In this document: piece after piece, positions 25,847 to 35,900 of the stretch
Layout of the letters: every line of letters begins with the position of its first letter
Position numbering within the stretch: position 1 is the first letter of the stretch
NCBI GenBank assembly: GCA_023268935.1
Contig: JALRKK010000039.1
Coordinates: 1 to 37,995 of the forward strand
Source: Glaciecola sp.
GTDB taxonomy: Bacteria; Pseudomonadota; Gammaproteobacteria; Enterobacterales; Alteromonadaceae
DNA: 37,995 bases
Direction: 5' to 3'
Position numbers and translations under genes: made by a program
Notes under the pieces: generated by a model
Told to the model about the DNA's origin: nothing
Seen by the model: only the letters and a program-made list of their open reading frames with translations
Database searches by the model: none

Positions 25847-28300
25847 ATGCAATACCCTAAGTCACACTCAATGCCTTTAAGTGCATTATCTATTGCAGTT
25901 ATCACTGCTTTTTCTGGTCAGACTCTTGCTGATGAATCGAAGAACAAAATTGAAACGATAGAAGTCACTGCAACCAAGCGTTCGCAAAATATTCAAGAAA
26001 CACCAGTGGCAGTGTCAGCATTAAGCGCTGAAGCGTTAGCCGAACAAAACATTGGCAACTTTGATGATTTTGCACGTTATGTACCTAATTTGACTCTGGG
26101 TGGACGCGGTCCTGGTCAGAATGATGTATTTATTCGTGGTATGGCAATCCAACCGATTACCGTAATGCTTTCAGGGGCTCAAGGCACCATGCCCAATGTG
26201 GCACTGTACGTTGATGAACAACCGGTTACCGCACCTGGCCGTAATCTAGATTTGTATGCAACGGATTTGCAACGTATTGAAATTTTACCTGGCCCACAAG
26301 GCACACTCTTTGGTGCAAGCTCTCAAGCGGGAACCATTCGATATATCACCAATAAACCGACGACCGATGGGTTTGCTGCAGGATTTACAACACGTTTGGA
26401 AAGCACTAAAAACGGCGAGATGTCGACGACAGGTGAAGGCTTTATCAACCTCCCATTGTCTGATGATTTGGCATTCCGCGCCGCGATTTATTCTGTTCAG
26501 CGTGGCGGTTACATTGACAATGTTGCAGGTGAATTTACTCTTGACCCAGCATTGAACCCAAATAGCTCGGTTGATCTTGGCCCAGATGCAACCTACGAAA
26601 GCACTAGCAACTTACCATTAGTCGAAGAGGACTTTAATGACTCTTCATACGAAGGTGGGCGTTTTGGTTTGAAGTATTTCATCAATAACGATTGGACTGT
26701 GCTTTTGCAACACACCACACAATCATTAGTTGCTGACGGTGTGTTTGATTTCGATCCTGAAGTGGGTGACTTGCAAGTACAGCGTTATTTTCCGGACTCG
26801 CTAGAAGACGATATCAACCTGACAAACATGGTAGTCGAAGGGGACTTGGATGATTTGAACATAGTCTATGCTGGAGCTTTCTTAGACCGTGATGTAGAAC
26901 AAAATATTGATTACACAGGTTACAATAACTCAGGTGGCTATATCGCGTATTACACCTGTACGTACACTAACCCTGATTACATCGTTAACTACAATATCGA
27001 TCCTCAATTCATTACTGAAAATCGTGAGTGTAAAGACCCAACAAAGGGCTTTATGGGCAAACAAGAACACAAACGCATGACACATGAATTACGTGTTTCT
27101 GCTGACGTATCTGAACAAGTCAGTATTACTGCAGGTGTGTTTTATGATGATACCGAGCTAAAAACACAAGATGACTATGTATATCTTGCGGTTGAGGAGC
27201 TTGGTTTTGCCCCTAATGCACCAATTAGTATTTCAAACAGCATTAACCCAACTACTCGTCCGGCGGGCGTAGCATTCTTCAATGACATCACTCGATCAGA
27301 AGAACAAGTTGCAGTATTCAGTGAAGTAAATTGGAAATTCTCTGAGCAATGGGCCGCGACGTTTGGCTTGCGTTGGTACGAAATAGAAACTGACTATACT
27401 GGCTCATCTAACTTTGCTGATGGCATTTTCCAAGGTTCACAGAATACCGACCGTGGCCGTGATTATGATACCTCTGGAGGACATTCAACGGATCCATTGT
27501 CTGAATCTGGTGTCATTCCAAAATTCAATCTTGCCTACACAAGTGACGCCGGTGATTTGTTCTATGCAACGTATTCTGAAGGTTTCCGTCCAGGTGGATT
27601 CAACCGTGGTGGTGGTATTCCTTCATCGAATCCAGAGTTTCCAACAGTTGGAGTTACTTACGAAACGGATGATGTCAAAAACTACGAATTTGGTTGGAAA
27701 ATCCTAGACTGGGATGCGGGTTATAAGTGGAACGGTAACATGTATTACATCGATTGGTCGAATATGCAGACTTCTCGTTTTGACCCACAAAACGTATCGA
27801 TCCTAACCTTTATCGAAAATGCAGCTGACAGTGAAATCCGTGGTATTGAGACAGATATTGAATATCTCGTTAACGACAACACTACCTTGTATGCAGCGTT
27901 CTCTTACAACGATACTGAGTTAACTGCAACCAACGCACAAGTTATTGAAATGGCGCCTGTGGGTTCCGAACTGCCCCTCACGCCTAAATTCCAGGGTAAC
28001 ATTCGGGTGCGTTATGATTGGGAAGCCAGTGGCTATGACATGGATATACAACTAGGGACACAATTCGCTGCCAAAAGTTACAGCTCGATTGTAGCAAGTG
28101 AACGAGAAGCACAAGACAGTTACAGCATCTTTAATGCCTCTTATGGTGTCACTATGGACAGCTGGCGTATCAAGTTCTATATCGATAACATTACGGACGA
28201 GCGTGCAACATTATTTATTAATAATATGGATGACATTCGTCGTATTAGCACCAACCGTCCTCGTACAGTTGGTATGAGTGTGAACTACTCTTATTTTTAA
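25847..28300 (+). CDS. TonB-dependent outer-membrane receptor
   Basis: Receptor of 817 residues. The signal peptide probably ends at GQTLA (residue 28). The TonB-box-like segment IETIEVTA is at about 35-42. The plug (about 48-165) includes IQETPVAVSALSAEAL, NIGNFDDFARYVPNL, NDVFIRGM and LQRIEILPGPQGTLFGASSQAGTIRYITNKP. The barrel includes YATYSEGFRPGGFNRGG and ends in a terminal Phe (NYSYF). This subfamily is widespread in sphingomonads and Alteromonadales, and its substrate cannot be read from sequence; the annotation siderophore receptor would be a guess. A terminator follows, then a TPR-sulfotransferase gene, a neighbour often seen beside such receptors. Likely control by the palindrome at its promoter. 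Confidence 0.92.
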   Translation: MQYPKSHSMPLSALSIAVITAFSGQTLADESKNKIETIEVTATKRSQNIQETPVAVSALSAEALAEQNIGNFDDFARYVPNLTLGGRGPGQNDVFIRGMAIQPITVMLSGAQGTMPNVALYVDEQPVTAPGRNLDLYATDLQRIEILPGPQGTLFGASSQAGTIRYITNKPTTDGFAAGFTTRLESTKNGEMSTTGEGFINLPLSDDLAFRAAIYSVQRGGYIDNVAGEFTLDPALNPNSSVDLGPDATYESTSNLPLVEEDFNDSSYEGGRFGLKYFINNDWTVLLQHTTQSLVADGVFDFDPEVGDLQVQRYFPDSLEDDINLTNMVVEGDLDDLNIVYAGAFLDRDVEQNIDYTGYNNSGGYIAYYTCTYTNPDYIVNYNIDPQFITENRECKDPTKGFMGKQEHKRMTHELRVSADVSEQVSITAGVFYDDTELKTQDDYVYLAVEELGFAPNAPISISNSINPTTRPAGVAFFNDITRSEEQVAVFSEVNWKFSEQWAATFGLRWYEIETDYTGSSNFADGIFQGSQNTDRGRDYDTSGGHSTDPLSESGVIPKFNLAYTSDAGDLFYATYSEGFRPGGFNRGGGIPSSNPEFPTVGVTYETDDVKNYEFGWKILDWDAGYKWNGNMYYIDWSNMQTSRFDPQNVSILTFIENAADSEIRGIETDIEYLVNDNTTLYAAFSYNDTELTATNAQVIEMAPVGSELPLTPKFQGNIRVRYDWEASGYDMDIQLGTQFAAKSYSSIVASEREAQDSYSIFNASYGVTMDSWRIKFYIDNITDERATLFINNMDDIRRISTNRPRTVGMSVNYSYF

Positions 28301-28320
28301 ATTACGATAATTAGATTTAT

Positions 28321-28356
28321 AACCCCGTCTATTTTCAATATGCGGGGTTTTTCTTT
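28321..28356 (+). terminator. Terminator of the TonB receptor gene
   Basis: AACCCCG (28321-28327) pairs with CGGGGTT (28343-28349) around a 15-base loop, followed by TTTCTTT. It ends only 11 bases before the next gene's ATG and contains that gene's likely promoter. Confidence 0.8.
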
Positions 28357-28361
28357 ATACT
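28332..28361 (+). promoter_or_regulatory. Promoter inside the terminator, predicted to give a leaderless mRNA
   Basis: TTTTCA (28332-28337) in the terminator loop, an 18-base spacer, then TATACT (28356-28361). The expected start, six to seven bases after the -10, is 28367-28368, which is the A of the next ATG. Confidence 0.45.
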
Positions 28362-28367
28362 AAATTC

Positions 28368-30314
28368 ATGACTGACACGATTCGACAAGCTGTTGCCTTG
28401 ATGCAACAACAACAATTTGAAAAAGCTTATGACGTTTTGTCTGCGGATTCAGTTGCAACCGACTCTGACCCCAAAATAAAATTTTATCAAGCCGTTTGTC
28501 TGCGTTATTGTGGGCGATTTAATGAAGCTTTGGATGTCTTGTCAGCTTTGTTAAACCAATATCCTGACTACGCTAAAGCCTATCAAGAAATCGGTCATTG
28601 CCATCGCGACCAACACGAAAACCATCTTGCGCTAAGTGCATACGAACATGCCGTTCAACTCAACCCAATGCTCAACGCGAGTTGGACCAATATCGCCCAA
28701 CTCCTCAAACAACAACATTTACATGCCGGAGCACAACAAGCCCAAGACAAAGCGATCTTCAACGCTTCGTTACCGGTGCCTGTGCAGCAAGCTTACCACT
28801 GGTTTTATGAAGGCAAAATCAAACAAGCAGAACACCAGATCCGCAGAGTTTTGCAAGAACAACCTCATCATATACCTGCAATGCGTCTCCTCGCTGAAAT
28901 TGCAGTAAAATTATATGTATTACAAGATGCAGAGACGATTTTGCGCAAAGCGGTAGATTTAGTACCAAAGGAGCGTGATGTTCGTCTTGAATTAATTCAT
29001 GTATTACAAAAACGGCAAAATCACTCTGATGCCATACATGTGGCCCTCGAAGGTCTCAAGCAACATCCAAATGACCCCTTTTTGACTTTGTCTTTGGCCT
29101 CTCAATATGCTGGATTGAGTGATTTTAACCAAGCAATGCCGTTATTTGATAACGCATTGGATATGTTACCCGACTACGCATTGGGCTTTTTACAACGAGG
29201 ACATCAACACAAGACCTTAGGCAATATCAATGAAGCCGTTCGTGACTATCGTGAAGCAATGCGCTTAAAACCCGACTTTGGCGATGCGTATTGGAGTTTA
29301 GCCAATACCAAAACCTATGAGTTTACAGATGCTGAAATTACACAAATGCACACTCTACTTGCTTCTGGGCATATCATGAAAGTCGACCAATATCACATTG
29401 CTTTTGCCTTAGGTAAAGCCTACGAAGACCGTAAATCATTCGATAATGCCTTTCAGTATTATCAGCTTGGCAACGCGACTAAACGCCAGATTTTACGCTA
29501 CGATCCAGATATTGTGACGGCTGAAATGGATGTGCAAAAACGCGCCTGCCCACCCGCATTTTTTGATACAGTTTCTGGATGCACAGATCCTGATCCAATA
29601 TTTATTGTCGGTCTTCCACGTGCAGGGTCGACCCTTCTTGAACAAATTTTAGCTTCGCATTCGTTAATCGAAGGCACCAGCGAATTGCCCTATATTATTG
29701 GTCTATCACGATACATTAAACAGAAATATGGTGAGTATCCCGACGTGCTTCACACCTTATCAGAGGATGAGTTGACAGTACTCGGAGAACGGTACTTATC
29801 ACAAGCGCGTGCCCATCGCATTACGAACAAACCGTATTTTATCGATAAAATGCCCAATAACTTCAGGCATCTAGGCTTAATCAAAAAAATCCTGCCCAAC
29901 GCCAAAATCATCGATGCGCGAAGAGAGCCTTTGAGCTGTTGTTTTAGCGGTTACAAACAGCTCTTCGCGGAAGGTCAAGAGTTTAGCTACGACTTAGACG
30001 ATATTGCTCAGTATTACGAAGATTACCTAGAGCTCATGACGCATTGGCAATCGTGTTTTGGTGAAAATATCTTGTTGGTTAAACATGAAGACGTGGTATC
30101 TGATTTAGAGGGTAGTGTACGAGGGATGCTGAGGTTTTTAGGCGTTGATTTTGAACAAAGCTGCTTACAGTTTTATCAAACCGACCGCGCTATCAAAACC
30201 CCAAGTGCCGAGCAAGTCCGACAACCTATAAACCCAAATTCAAATGAGGCATGGAAACGTTTCGAGAAACATCTTAGTTCCTTAAAAGAGCGTTTCTTTA
30301 TTTCAACTAATTAA
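28368..30314 (+). CDS. TPR-repeat sulfotransferase
   Basis: Predicted cytoplasmic protein of 648 residues. About 1-350 are tetratricopeptide repeats (for example DYAKAYQEIGHCHRDQ, ALGFLQRGHQHKTLG, FGDAYWSLANTKTYEF). The C-terminal half is a PAPS-dependent sulfotransferase fold. The 5'-phosphosulfate loop FIVGLPRAGSTLLEQILASH begins at 412, and the 3'-phosphate segment KIIDARREPLSCCFSGYKQLF lies about 100 residues later. The substrate is unknown; this family includes tyrosyl-protein-like sulfotransferases, and TPRs suggest a protein or peptide partner. No ribosome-binding site precedes the ATG, and a promoter lies directly upstream, consistent with leaderless translation. The stop codon overlaps that of the convergent exonuclease gene. 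Confidence 0.88.
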   Translation: MTDTIRQAVALMQQQQFEKAYDVLSADSVATDSDPKIKFYQAVCLRYCGRFNEALDVLSALLNQYPDYAKAYQEIGHCHRDQHENHLALSAYEHAVQLNPMLNASWTNIAQLLKQQHLHAGAQQAQDKAIFNASLPVPVQQAYHWFYEGKIKQAEHQIRRVLQEQPHHIPAMRLLAEIAVKLYVLQDAETILRKAVDLVPKERDVRLELIHVLQKRQNHSDAIHVALEGLKQHPNDPFLTLSLASQYAGLSDFNQAMPLFDNALDMLPDYALGFLQRGHQHKTLGNINEAVRDYREAMRLKPDFGDAYWSLANTKTYEFTDAEITQMHTLLASGHIMKVDQYHIAFALGKAYEDRKSFDNAFQYYQLGNATKRQILRYDPDIVTAEMDVQKRACPPAFFDTVSGCTDPDPIFIVGLPRAGSTLLEQILASHSLIEGTSELPYIIGLSRYIKQKYGEYPDVLHTLSEDELTVLGERYLSQARAHRITNKPYFIDKMPNNFRHLGLIKKILPNAKIIDARREPLSCCFSGYKQLFAEGQEFSYDLDDIAQYYEDYLELMTHWQSCFGENILLVKHEDVVSDLEGSVRGMLRFLGVDFEQSCLQFYQTDRAIKTPSAEQVRQPINPNSNEAWKRFEKHLSSLKERFFISTN

Positions 30315-30973
30315 TACACCTTGACGGCATTAGTGGCACTTTTTAAGTCTTTTAGGCGCATTTCACCTTTGGGGTCTATGTCATAAAGCTGCGCATAGAA
30401 TAACTCCAATGTGGCTTGAGCATCCGATAACGCATTGTGCAATGGCGAAGAGAGTAATTCAAAGCGTCTACGACAGCTATCCAGTGTTGCTGCATCGTGT
30501 TTGACACCGTATTGTCCCGTGCCTTTACTTAGCTTATGCAGTGCAAGTTGCATCGTATCTATAGTAGTGATTGCAGGCATTGCCTCGCCAAACCGATACG
30601 CTAATTCTTTGAGCATATTCATGTCGAGATACGCATTGTGCAATACCCAAACATGGGTAGTTGCATATTGCATGAGTGAGCTATACATCTCTTTGGCATG
30701 TACCCCTTGAGCAATATCACGCGCTGTCAAACCATGAATGATTGGTGATTGCTGCAAATCGCCTTTAGCCCGAATTAATCGATAATAACTTTGGTCGTAA
30801 TCAATTTGGAAATGCTGACCTGTAACCCATCCAGCCGACATGAATTTAACTTCTTTTTTGTGTAACGAATTAAACTCAAAATCCAGAGCAAGTAATGGCA
30901 AATCAGCCAAAGGTGAATGGACGTAATCTGCCAACATCCCTTTACCCACCATATTTGCCAACCAGTTTTTCAT
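30311..30973 (-). CDS. DnaQ-like 3'-5' exonuclease of the acetate locus
   Basis: DEDDh-type exonuclease, 220 residues. All catalytic motifs are present: Asp31 and Glu33 (LALDFEFN), Asp117 in HNAYLDMNML, and His179 with Asp184 in HNALSDAQATLELF. The HGLTARDI segment is typical of DnaQ/RNase T relatives. It is not the replicative epsilon subunit, which is normally beside rnhA. The ATG lies one base after the stop of the DUF294 gene, so the two are surely co-transcribed. A gene of this type next to a DUF294 protein, CrbS and acs is a recurrent arrangement in Vibrio and Pseudomonas as I recall it. Its substrate and link to acetate use are unknown. Confidence 0.88.
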   Translation of the reverse strand: MKNWLANMVGKGMLADYVHSPLADLPLLALDFEFNSLHKKEVKFMSAGWVTGQHFQIDYDQSYYRLIRAKGDLQQSPIIHGLTARDIAQGVHAKEMYSSLMQYATTHVWVLHNAYLDMNMLKELAYRFGEAMPAITTIDTMQLALHKLSKGTGQYGVKHDAATLDSCRRRFELLSSPLHNALSDAQATLELFYAQLYDIDPKGEMRLKDLKSATNAVKVY

Positions 30974-30974
30974 C

Positions 30975-32807
30975 TTAACTCAATCCTCCAGAGAAGCGAT
31001 TGACTGCCACATCTTGAGCGCGCTGAATACTTTTGAATGCGGCTTTTAACTGATGCCTTTCGATGGATGATAAGTCTGAAATACTGATGATGTTATCCGT
31101 CGCATTATTGCGCAGTTGATGACGCCAACGCAAACGATTGAGGAATAACCAAATATCTCTGAGGTTGTCTGCATCTTGCTTATTTATGGTTCCGATTTCA
31201 CCTAAAATATTAAGCCTATCCACCGTCCCAGGAATGGTAATACCGGCAGACAATGCGTACAAACGAGCTAAGTCATTAATCAATGCTACCCCGTTGTTTT
31301 TGATATTGATGCAGTCTTTTTTGCCGTTGTGTTTTTGATAAACAAACTTATTAAAAATCGATAAAGGCACCGCTTGGCTACTAGCTGTGCGCGCCACTGC
31401 AGCTAAAAACATGCTTTCTTGGAAAGATTTTTTGCGCTCTTGCTGTAAAGTTTTAAATAGCAATCTCTCTCCAGCTACCGCTCTAGCGTCTAAATAGATG
31501 TTAAACTCTAAAATTGCCTCAGGCGTGAACTGGCGTACCCAGCCTCTAGCCTGTTTAAGTGCCGCCCCCACACTTAAACGCAACTTGGGGTTCGAGGCCA
31601 TGATATTGCCTGGGCAAAGTTTAATACCGCATTTCCCCAAACTCTTGCAGACGTATTCGGACATTCTGGCAAAATACTCAGCTTGTGCTTCGTCGGGTTC
31701 TTGGGCGAGTAAAAGAGCATTATCTTGGTCTGAACCCATCGTCTGGTCTTGTCTAGCCTGAGAGCCGTAGACGACCCAACAATAATCAAGTGGAGGTTGA
31801 CCATGCTGATCGATAAAAAATTCAATGAGCTTTCGCGTCATAATATCCGTTGCTTGAGAAAGCACTTTACCCGCAATATCAAAGTCCCCTGCACGTTTCG
31901 CATTAGCCGCAAAATACTGCGGCATTTGCCACGCGAGACGAGTGAGTTGATACAAGTTTTCCGCTTTGGCAATTTCACCAATCATGAATACGACGTTTCC
32001 GCGTTGTTGCCTCACTACATCGGTAGTCGTTACCATGCCCATCGGCTTGCGATCATCGGAATGCAAAATAGGAAGGTGATGGATATTTTTTTCACTCATC
32101 AAAGCGATGGCTGAGAACATATTCTGATTGTGCAAGATATACGCAGGCTTTTCAGTCATTATGGTATGTACCGGCATCTGAATGTCTAACCCTGTGGCCA
32201 CCACTCGGTTCCGCAAATCTCGGTCGGTGACAATCCCAATCAAATGATCGTACTCGGTAATAATGATTGAACTCACACCGTTTTCAGACATGACTTCAGC
32301 CGCTTTTTGTATCGAAACATCCTGCTCAATGGCAATAGGTGGGCGCTCTAAAATTTCGCATAAAGGACGATATAACCACATGGTATTGGATTCAGATACC
32401 GCCTGGTTCTGTAACACATCGTCTTTGGCTGCTTTAAAAAAACTCAGAAATTGCCGATTCTCACAGCTTTCAATAAAGGACGTTTCAGAAATAGCATAAA
32501 CAATCCCAGGGCTATCCACATCAATCTTGATATTACCCACTTGTTTATCGAGTAATTTTATATAGCCAAAATAATCGCCTTCACTGAGAAATCTCTCGTT
32601 GCCATTTTCATCGTGAATCGTAAATTGCCCAGATTGAATCAAAAACAGACTCGGCATCATCTTCATGAGTGTTGCTTCGCAGTTTTGCGGGGTCACATAA
32701 ACAACTTGAACATGCCTAGCTATTCCATGCAAAGTATCTTCATCAAAAACATCAAACGGAGCAGATGCACCTAAATACTGCACGACTTGTTGTGGTATAT
32801 CTGACAT
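30975..32807 (-). CDS. cNMP-binding/CBS/DUF294 nucleotidyltransferase-like protein
   Basis: Predicted cytoplasmic signalling protein of 610 residues. The domains in order are a cyclic-nucleotide-binding-like fold (about 15-125, FLIQSGQFTIHDENGNERFLSEGDYFG) and a CBS pair (about 155-270, with GIVTDRDLR and GMVTTTDVVR). A DUF294 nucleotidyltransferase domain with GSQARQDQTMGSDQDNALLL (Gly348-Ser349 and Asp360, Asp362 as metal ligands) follows, then the DUF294 C-terminal helical domain (about 460-600). This resembles the N-terminal part of GlnD/UTase, so nucleotide transfer to a protein in response to adenine nucleotides is possible but unproven. The start ATG has an AAGGA ribosome-binding site. 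It is divergent from crbS and followed after one base by the exonuclease gene. Confidence 0.9.
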   Translation of the reverse strand: MSDIPQQVVQYLGASAPFDVFDEDTLHGIARHVQVVYVTPQNCEATLMKMMPSLFLIQSGQFTIHDENGNERFLSEGDYFGYIKLLDKQVGNIKIDVDSPGIVYAISETSFIESCENRQFLSFFKAAKDDVLQNQAVSESNTMWLYRPLCEILERPPIAIEQDVSIQKAAEVMSENGVSSIIITEYDHLIGIVTDRDLRNRVVATGLDIQMPVHTIMTEKPAYILHNQNMFSAIALMSEKNIHHLPILHSDDRKPMGMVTTTDVVRQQRGNVVFMIGEIAKAENLYQLTRLAWQMPQYFAANAKRAGDFDIAGKVLSQATDIMTRKLIEFFIDQHGQPPLDYCWVVYGSQARQDQTMGSDQDNALLLAQEPDEAQAEYFARMSEYVCKSLGKCGIKLCPGNIMASNPKLRLSVGAALKQARGWVRQFTPEAILEFNIYLDARAVAGERLLFKTLQQERKKSFQESMFLAAVARTASSQAVPLSIFNKFVYQKHNGKKDCINIKNNGVALINDLARLYALSAGITIPGTVDRLNILGEIGTINKQDADNLRDIWLFLNRLRWRHQLRNNATDNIISISDLSSIERHQLKAAFKSIQRAQDVAVNRFSGGLS

Positions 32808-32896
32808 AACGATCCTTGACTACAAAACAAACAACTGCTTGAAAGTATAAAACAAATTTATTTAACAAATATTGATCTAAGCCTAAAAGCGTAAGA

Positions 32897-32926
32897 TTGA
32901 GTTTTAAATACTATTCGTGATAATCT
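32897..32926 (+). promoter_or_regulatory. Candidate crbS promoter
   Basis: TTGAGT (32897-32902), 18-base spacer, TAATCT (32921-32926) in the 159-base gap between the divergent DUF294 gene and crbS; the leader would be about 34 bases. Confidence 0.4.
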
Positions 32927-32966
32927 GCTGTAACGAGAATGTAACACAATCAGCAAGTGAGTTCCT

Positions 32967-35900
32967 ATGGCCTTCGGATGGGTGGCGTTAGCCATTACCT
33001 ACCTTTTGATCCTATTTTGGATCGCACAATGGGGAGATAAAAATACCCCTCTCGCTCGACGCATTACTTCAAGTCCTTATGTTTACTCACTTGCACTTGC
33101 TATCTATTGTACCGCTTGGACGTTTTTTGGGGCAGTGGGCCAGTCTTCTCGTGATCAGTGGATGTATTTGCCGGTTTTACTCGGCCCAATTCTCGTCTAC
33201 CTATTTGGTGCACCTCTTATTCGTAAACTGATCCTAGTCAGTAAAAAACAACACATCAATACGGTAGCCGATTTCATCGCCTCGCGTTATGGTAAACGTC
33301 AGACGGTTGCTTTGGTGGTCACTATCATTGCACTGTTAGCCACCATTCCATATATTGCCCTGCAACTAAAGGCCATTGGCGCTATGTTCTTGGTTATGTC
33401 GGGGCAAGGCAATGGACAGTTAGTCGTTTTGATCGCAACAATATTTATTGCGGTGTTTGCGATTTACTTTGGTACCAAACAAACCGATGTCACCGAGTAT
33501 CGTCGAGGTCTGATGTTAGCCGTTTCGTTTGAATCACTGATCAAACTCATCGCCTTATTAGCCATTGGGTACATTGCCTTTACCTTGTGGTATAACAATC
33601 CACATCAACCTTTTTTGCAAGATTATTATACTCCTGAGGCACTCGGCCAATTTACTTCCTTGTCATTTTGGGCACAGACGTTAATGGCGGCGGCTGCCGT
33701 AATATGCTTGCCCCGACAGTTTCACGTTGCGATTATTGATAATTTGAACATTGAACATGTCAAAACGGCTCGTTGGTTATTTCCTTTATACCTAGTGCTC
33801 ATGTCCGCGACGATTCCGGTGATTGCCATGGCGGGCAGTAATATTTTTGGTGCAGCGGGCACTGAACCCGACCAATATGTTTTAGCCTTTGCCGTTTTAT
33901 CTGATTCGTTATGGATTCAGATATTAGTATTTGTGGGCGGATTATCTGCAGCAACGGCAATGATCATTGTCGCAACACTCACCTTATCGACTATGTTGGC
34001 GAATGACGTCGTCTTGCCTAAATTATTATCTATTAATTCACAAACTGGGCAAATCACTAACTACAGCAACAAAATTCGTGTTATTCGGCGGATTATTATC
34101 GGAGTGGTTTTGCTCCTCGGCTTCATCTACCAGCAACAGATGACCGAAACGAGCTCTCTTGCATCCATTGGTTTAATTGCCTTTTCACTTGTGATTCAGC
34201 TATTACCGTCGATCATTGGCGGGCTCTACTGGAAAAAAGGCCACGCGCATGGTGTCTATGCTGGCTTACTGATGGGCTTTGTATCATGGGTATTTTGGCT
34301 GATTTTACCCCTCACCGACATGACTATTAGCGGTTATACGCAAACCGAGATTTTAAGTCAGGGCGCAATAGTAAGCTTATTGGCAAATACCATCGCTTAT
34401 TACACCTTTTCTCGGATCGCACCTGCACGTCTGATTGATAAAATCCAATCGGAAGCATTTGTTCACCCTTTGGACACCTCGCGTACCAACCACAAATCCA
34501 CTCAGGTCAACATTACTAACGGCGATTTGGTCACGTTACTGACGACATTTATGGGCCAAAGTCGCTGTGAGCAATTACTGTCAGAGTATTCTCGGCGCAA
34601 TAATGTCAATGTTGATTTGTCGGATAAACCCAATATTCAAATTTTGTCATTCTGTGAACGCGCTTTGGGCGGGGTTATTGGTTCATCGAGTGCTCGTGCT
34701 CTTGTGAATAGTGTTGCTGAAGGTAAAAAGCCCGACTTCAGTGAAGTCATAAACTTCTTTGATGGCACCACACAAGCAATGCAGTTCAATATGACAGCAC
34801 TGTTAACTTCATTGGAAAGCATGGAGCAAGGGATCAGCGTTATTGATAAAAATCTCAACCTTGTGGCTTGGAATAAACGTTACACTCAGCTATACGAATA
34901 TCCTGAAGAATACCTAGCTGTCGGTACCCCTATTGAAAAACTAATGCGTTACAATGCATTAAAGGGAGAACTTGGCCCTGGTGACGTGGATCACATGGTT
35001 ATCAGACGTTTAGAGCACCTTCGCAACGGTACGCCGCATCGTTTTACTCGGCAACGAGCTGATGGTCACGTAATCGAAATGGTAGGCAATCCACTGCCTG
35101 GTGGAGGCTTTGTTACCAGTTTTAATGACATCACTAGTCACGTAGAGATCCAACAAGCACTTGAAGAAGCAAACATTGATTTAACCACTCGCATCAAAAA
35201 ACGCACCGAAGAGGTCCACTCAATCAATGCTGACTTGCGCTTAGAAATTGAAAAACGCGCCGAAGTTGAACAAGAGCTCATTCGCGCACGCAAAATCGCT
35301 GAAGAAGCTAATGCCAGTAAAACTCGTTTCCTAGCATTAGCTAGTCACGATATTATTCAACCTCTCAATGCGGCTAAGCTTTACTTATCAGCATTACAAG
35401 ACTCTACGTTAAGTGAAAATGCCAGAGAGATCCTCTCTAAACTGAACCATTCAGTGAATTCGTCCGAACACTTAATCAGTACATTACTGGATATCTCTCG
35501 ACTTGATCAAGGTGAAATGGCACCGACTATCAGTCATATACATTTTAAAGACATCATTGAGCCACTGCTCTCTGATATGACGCTTAGAGCACATAACAAA
35601 GGCTTAGAATTCAAGTATGTCGTTCGTGATCTATGGATTAAATCGGATAAAACGTTTACCTATCGAATTATTCAGAACTTAATTTCCAATGCAATTAAAT
35701 ACACTGATAAGGGTAAAGTACTCGTCACAACTCGAGTAGCAAAGGGCCGTGTTGAAGTACGAATTTACGATACAGGCATTGGTATACCTAAAGATAAACT
35801 GAATGCTATATTCAGCGATTTTTACCGAGTCCAAGAATCCAATGAATCGGGAGTGGGTCTTGGTTTGGGTGTGGTGCGCCGTTTAACTCAACAAATAAAT

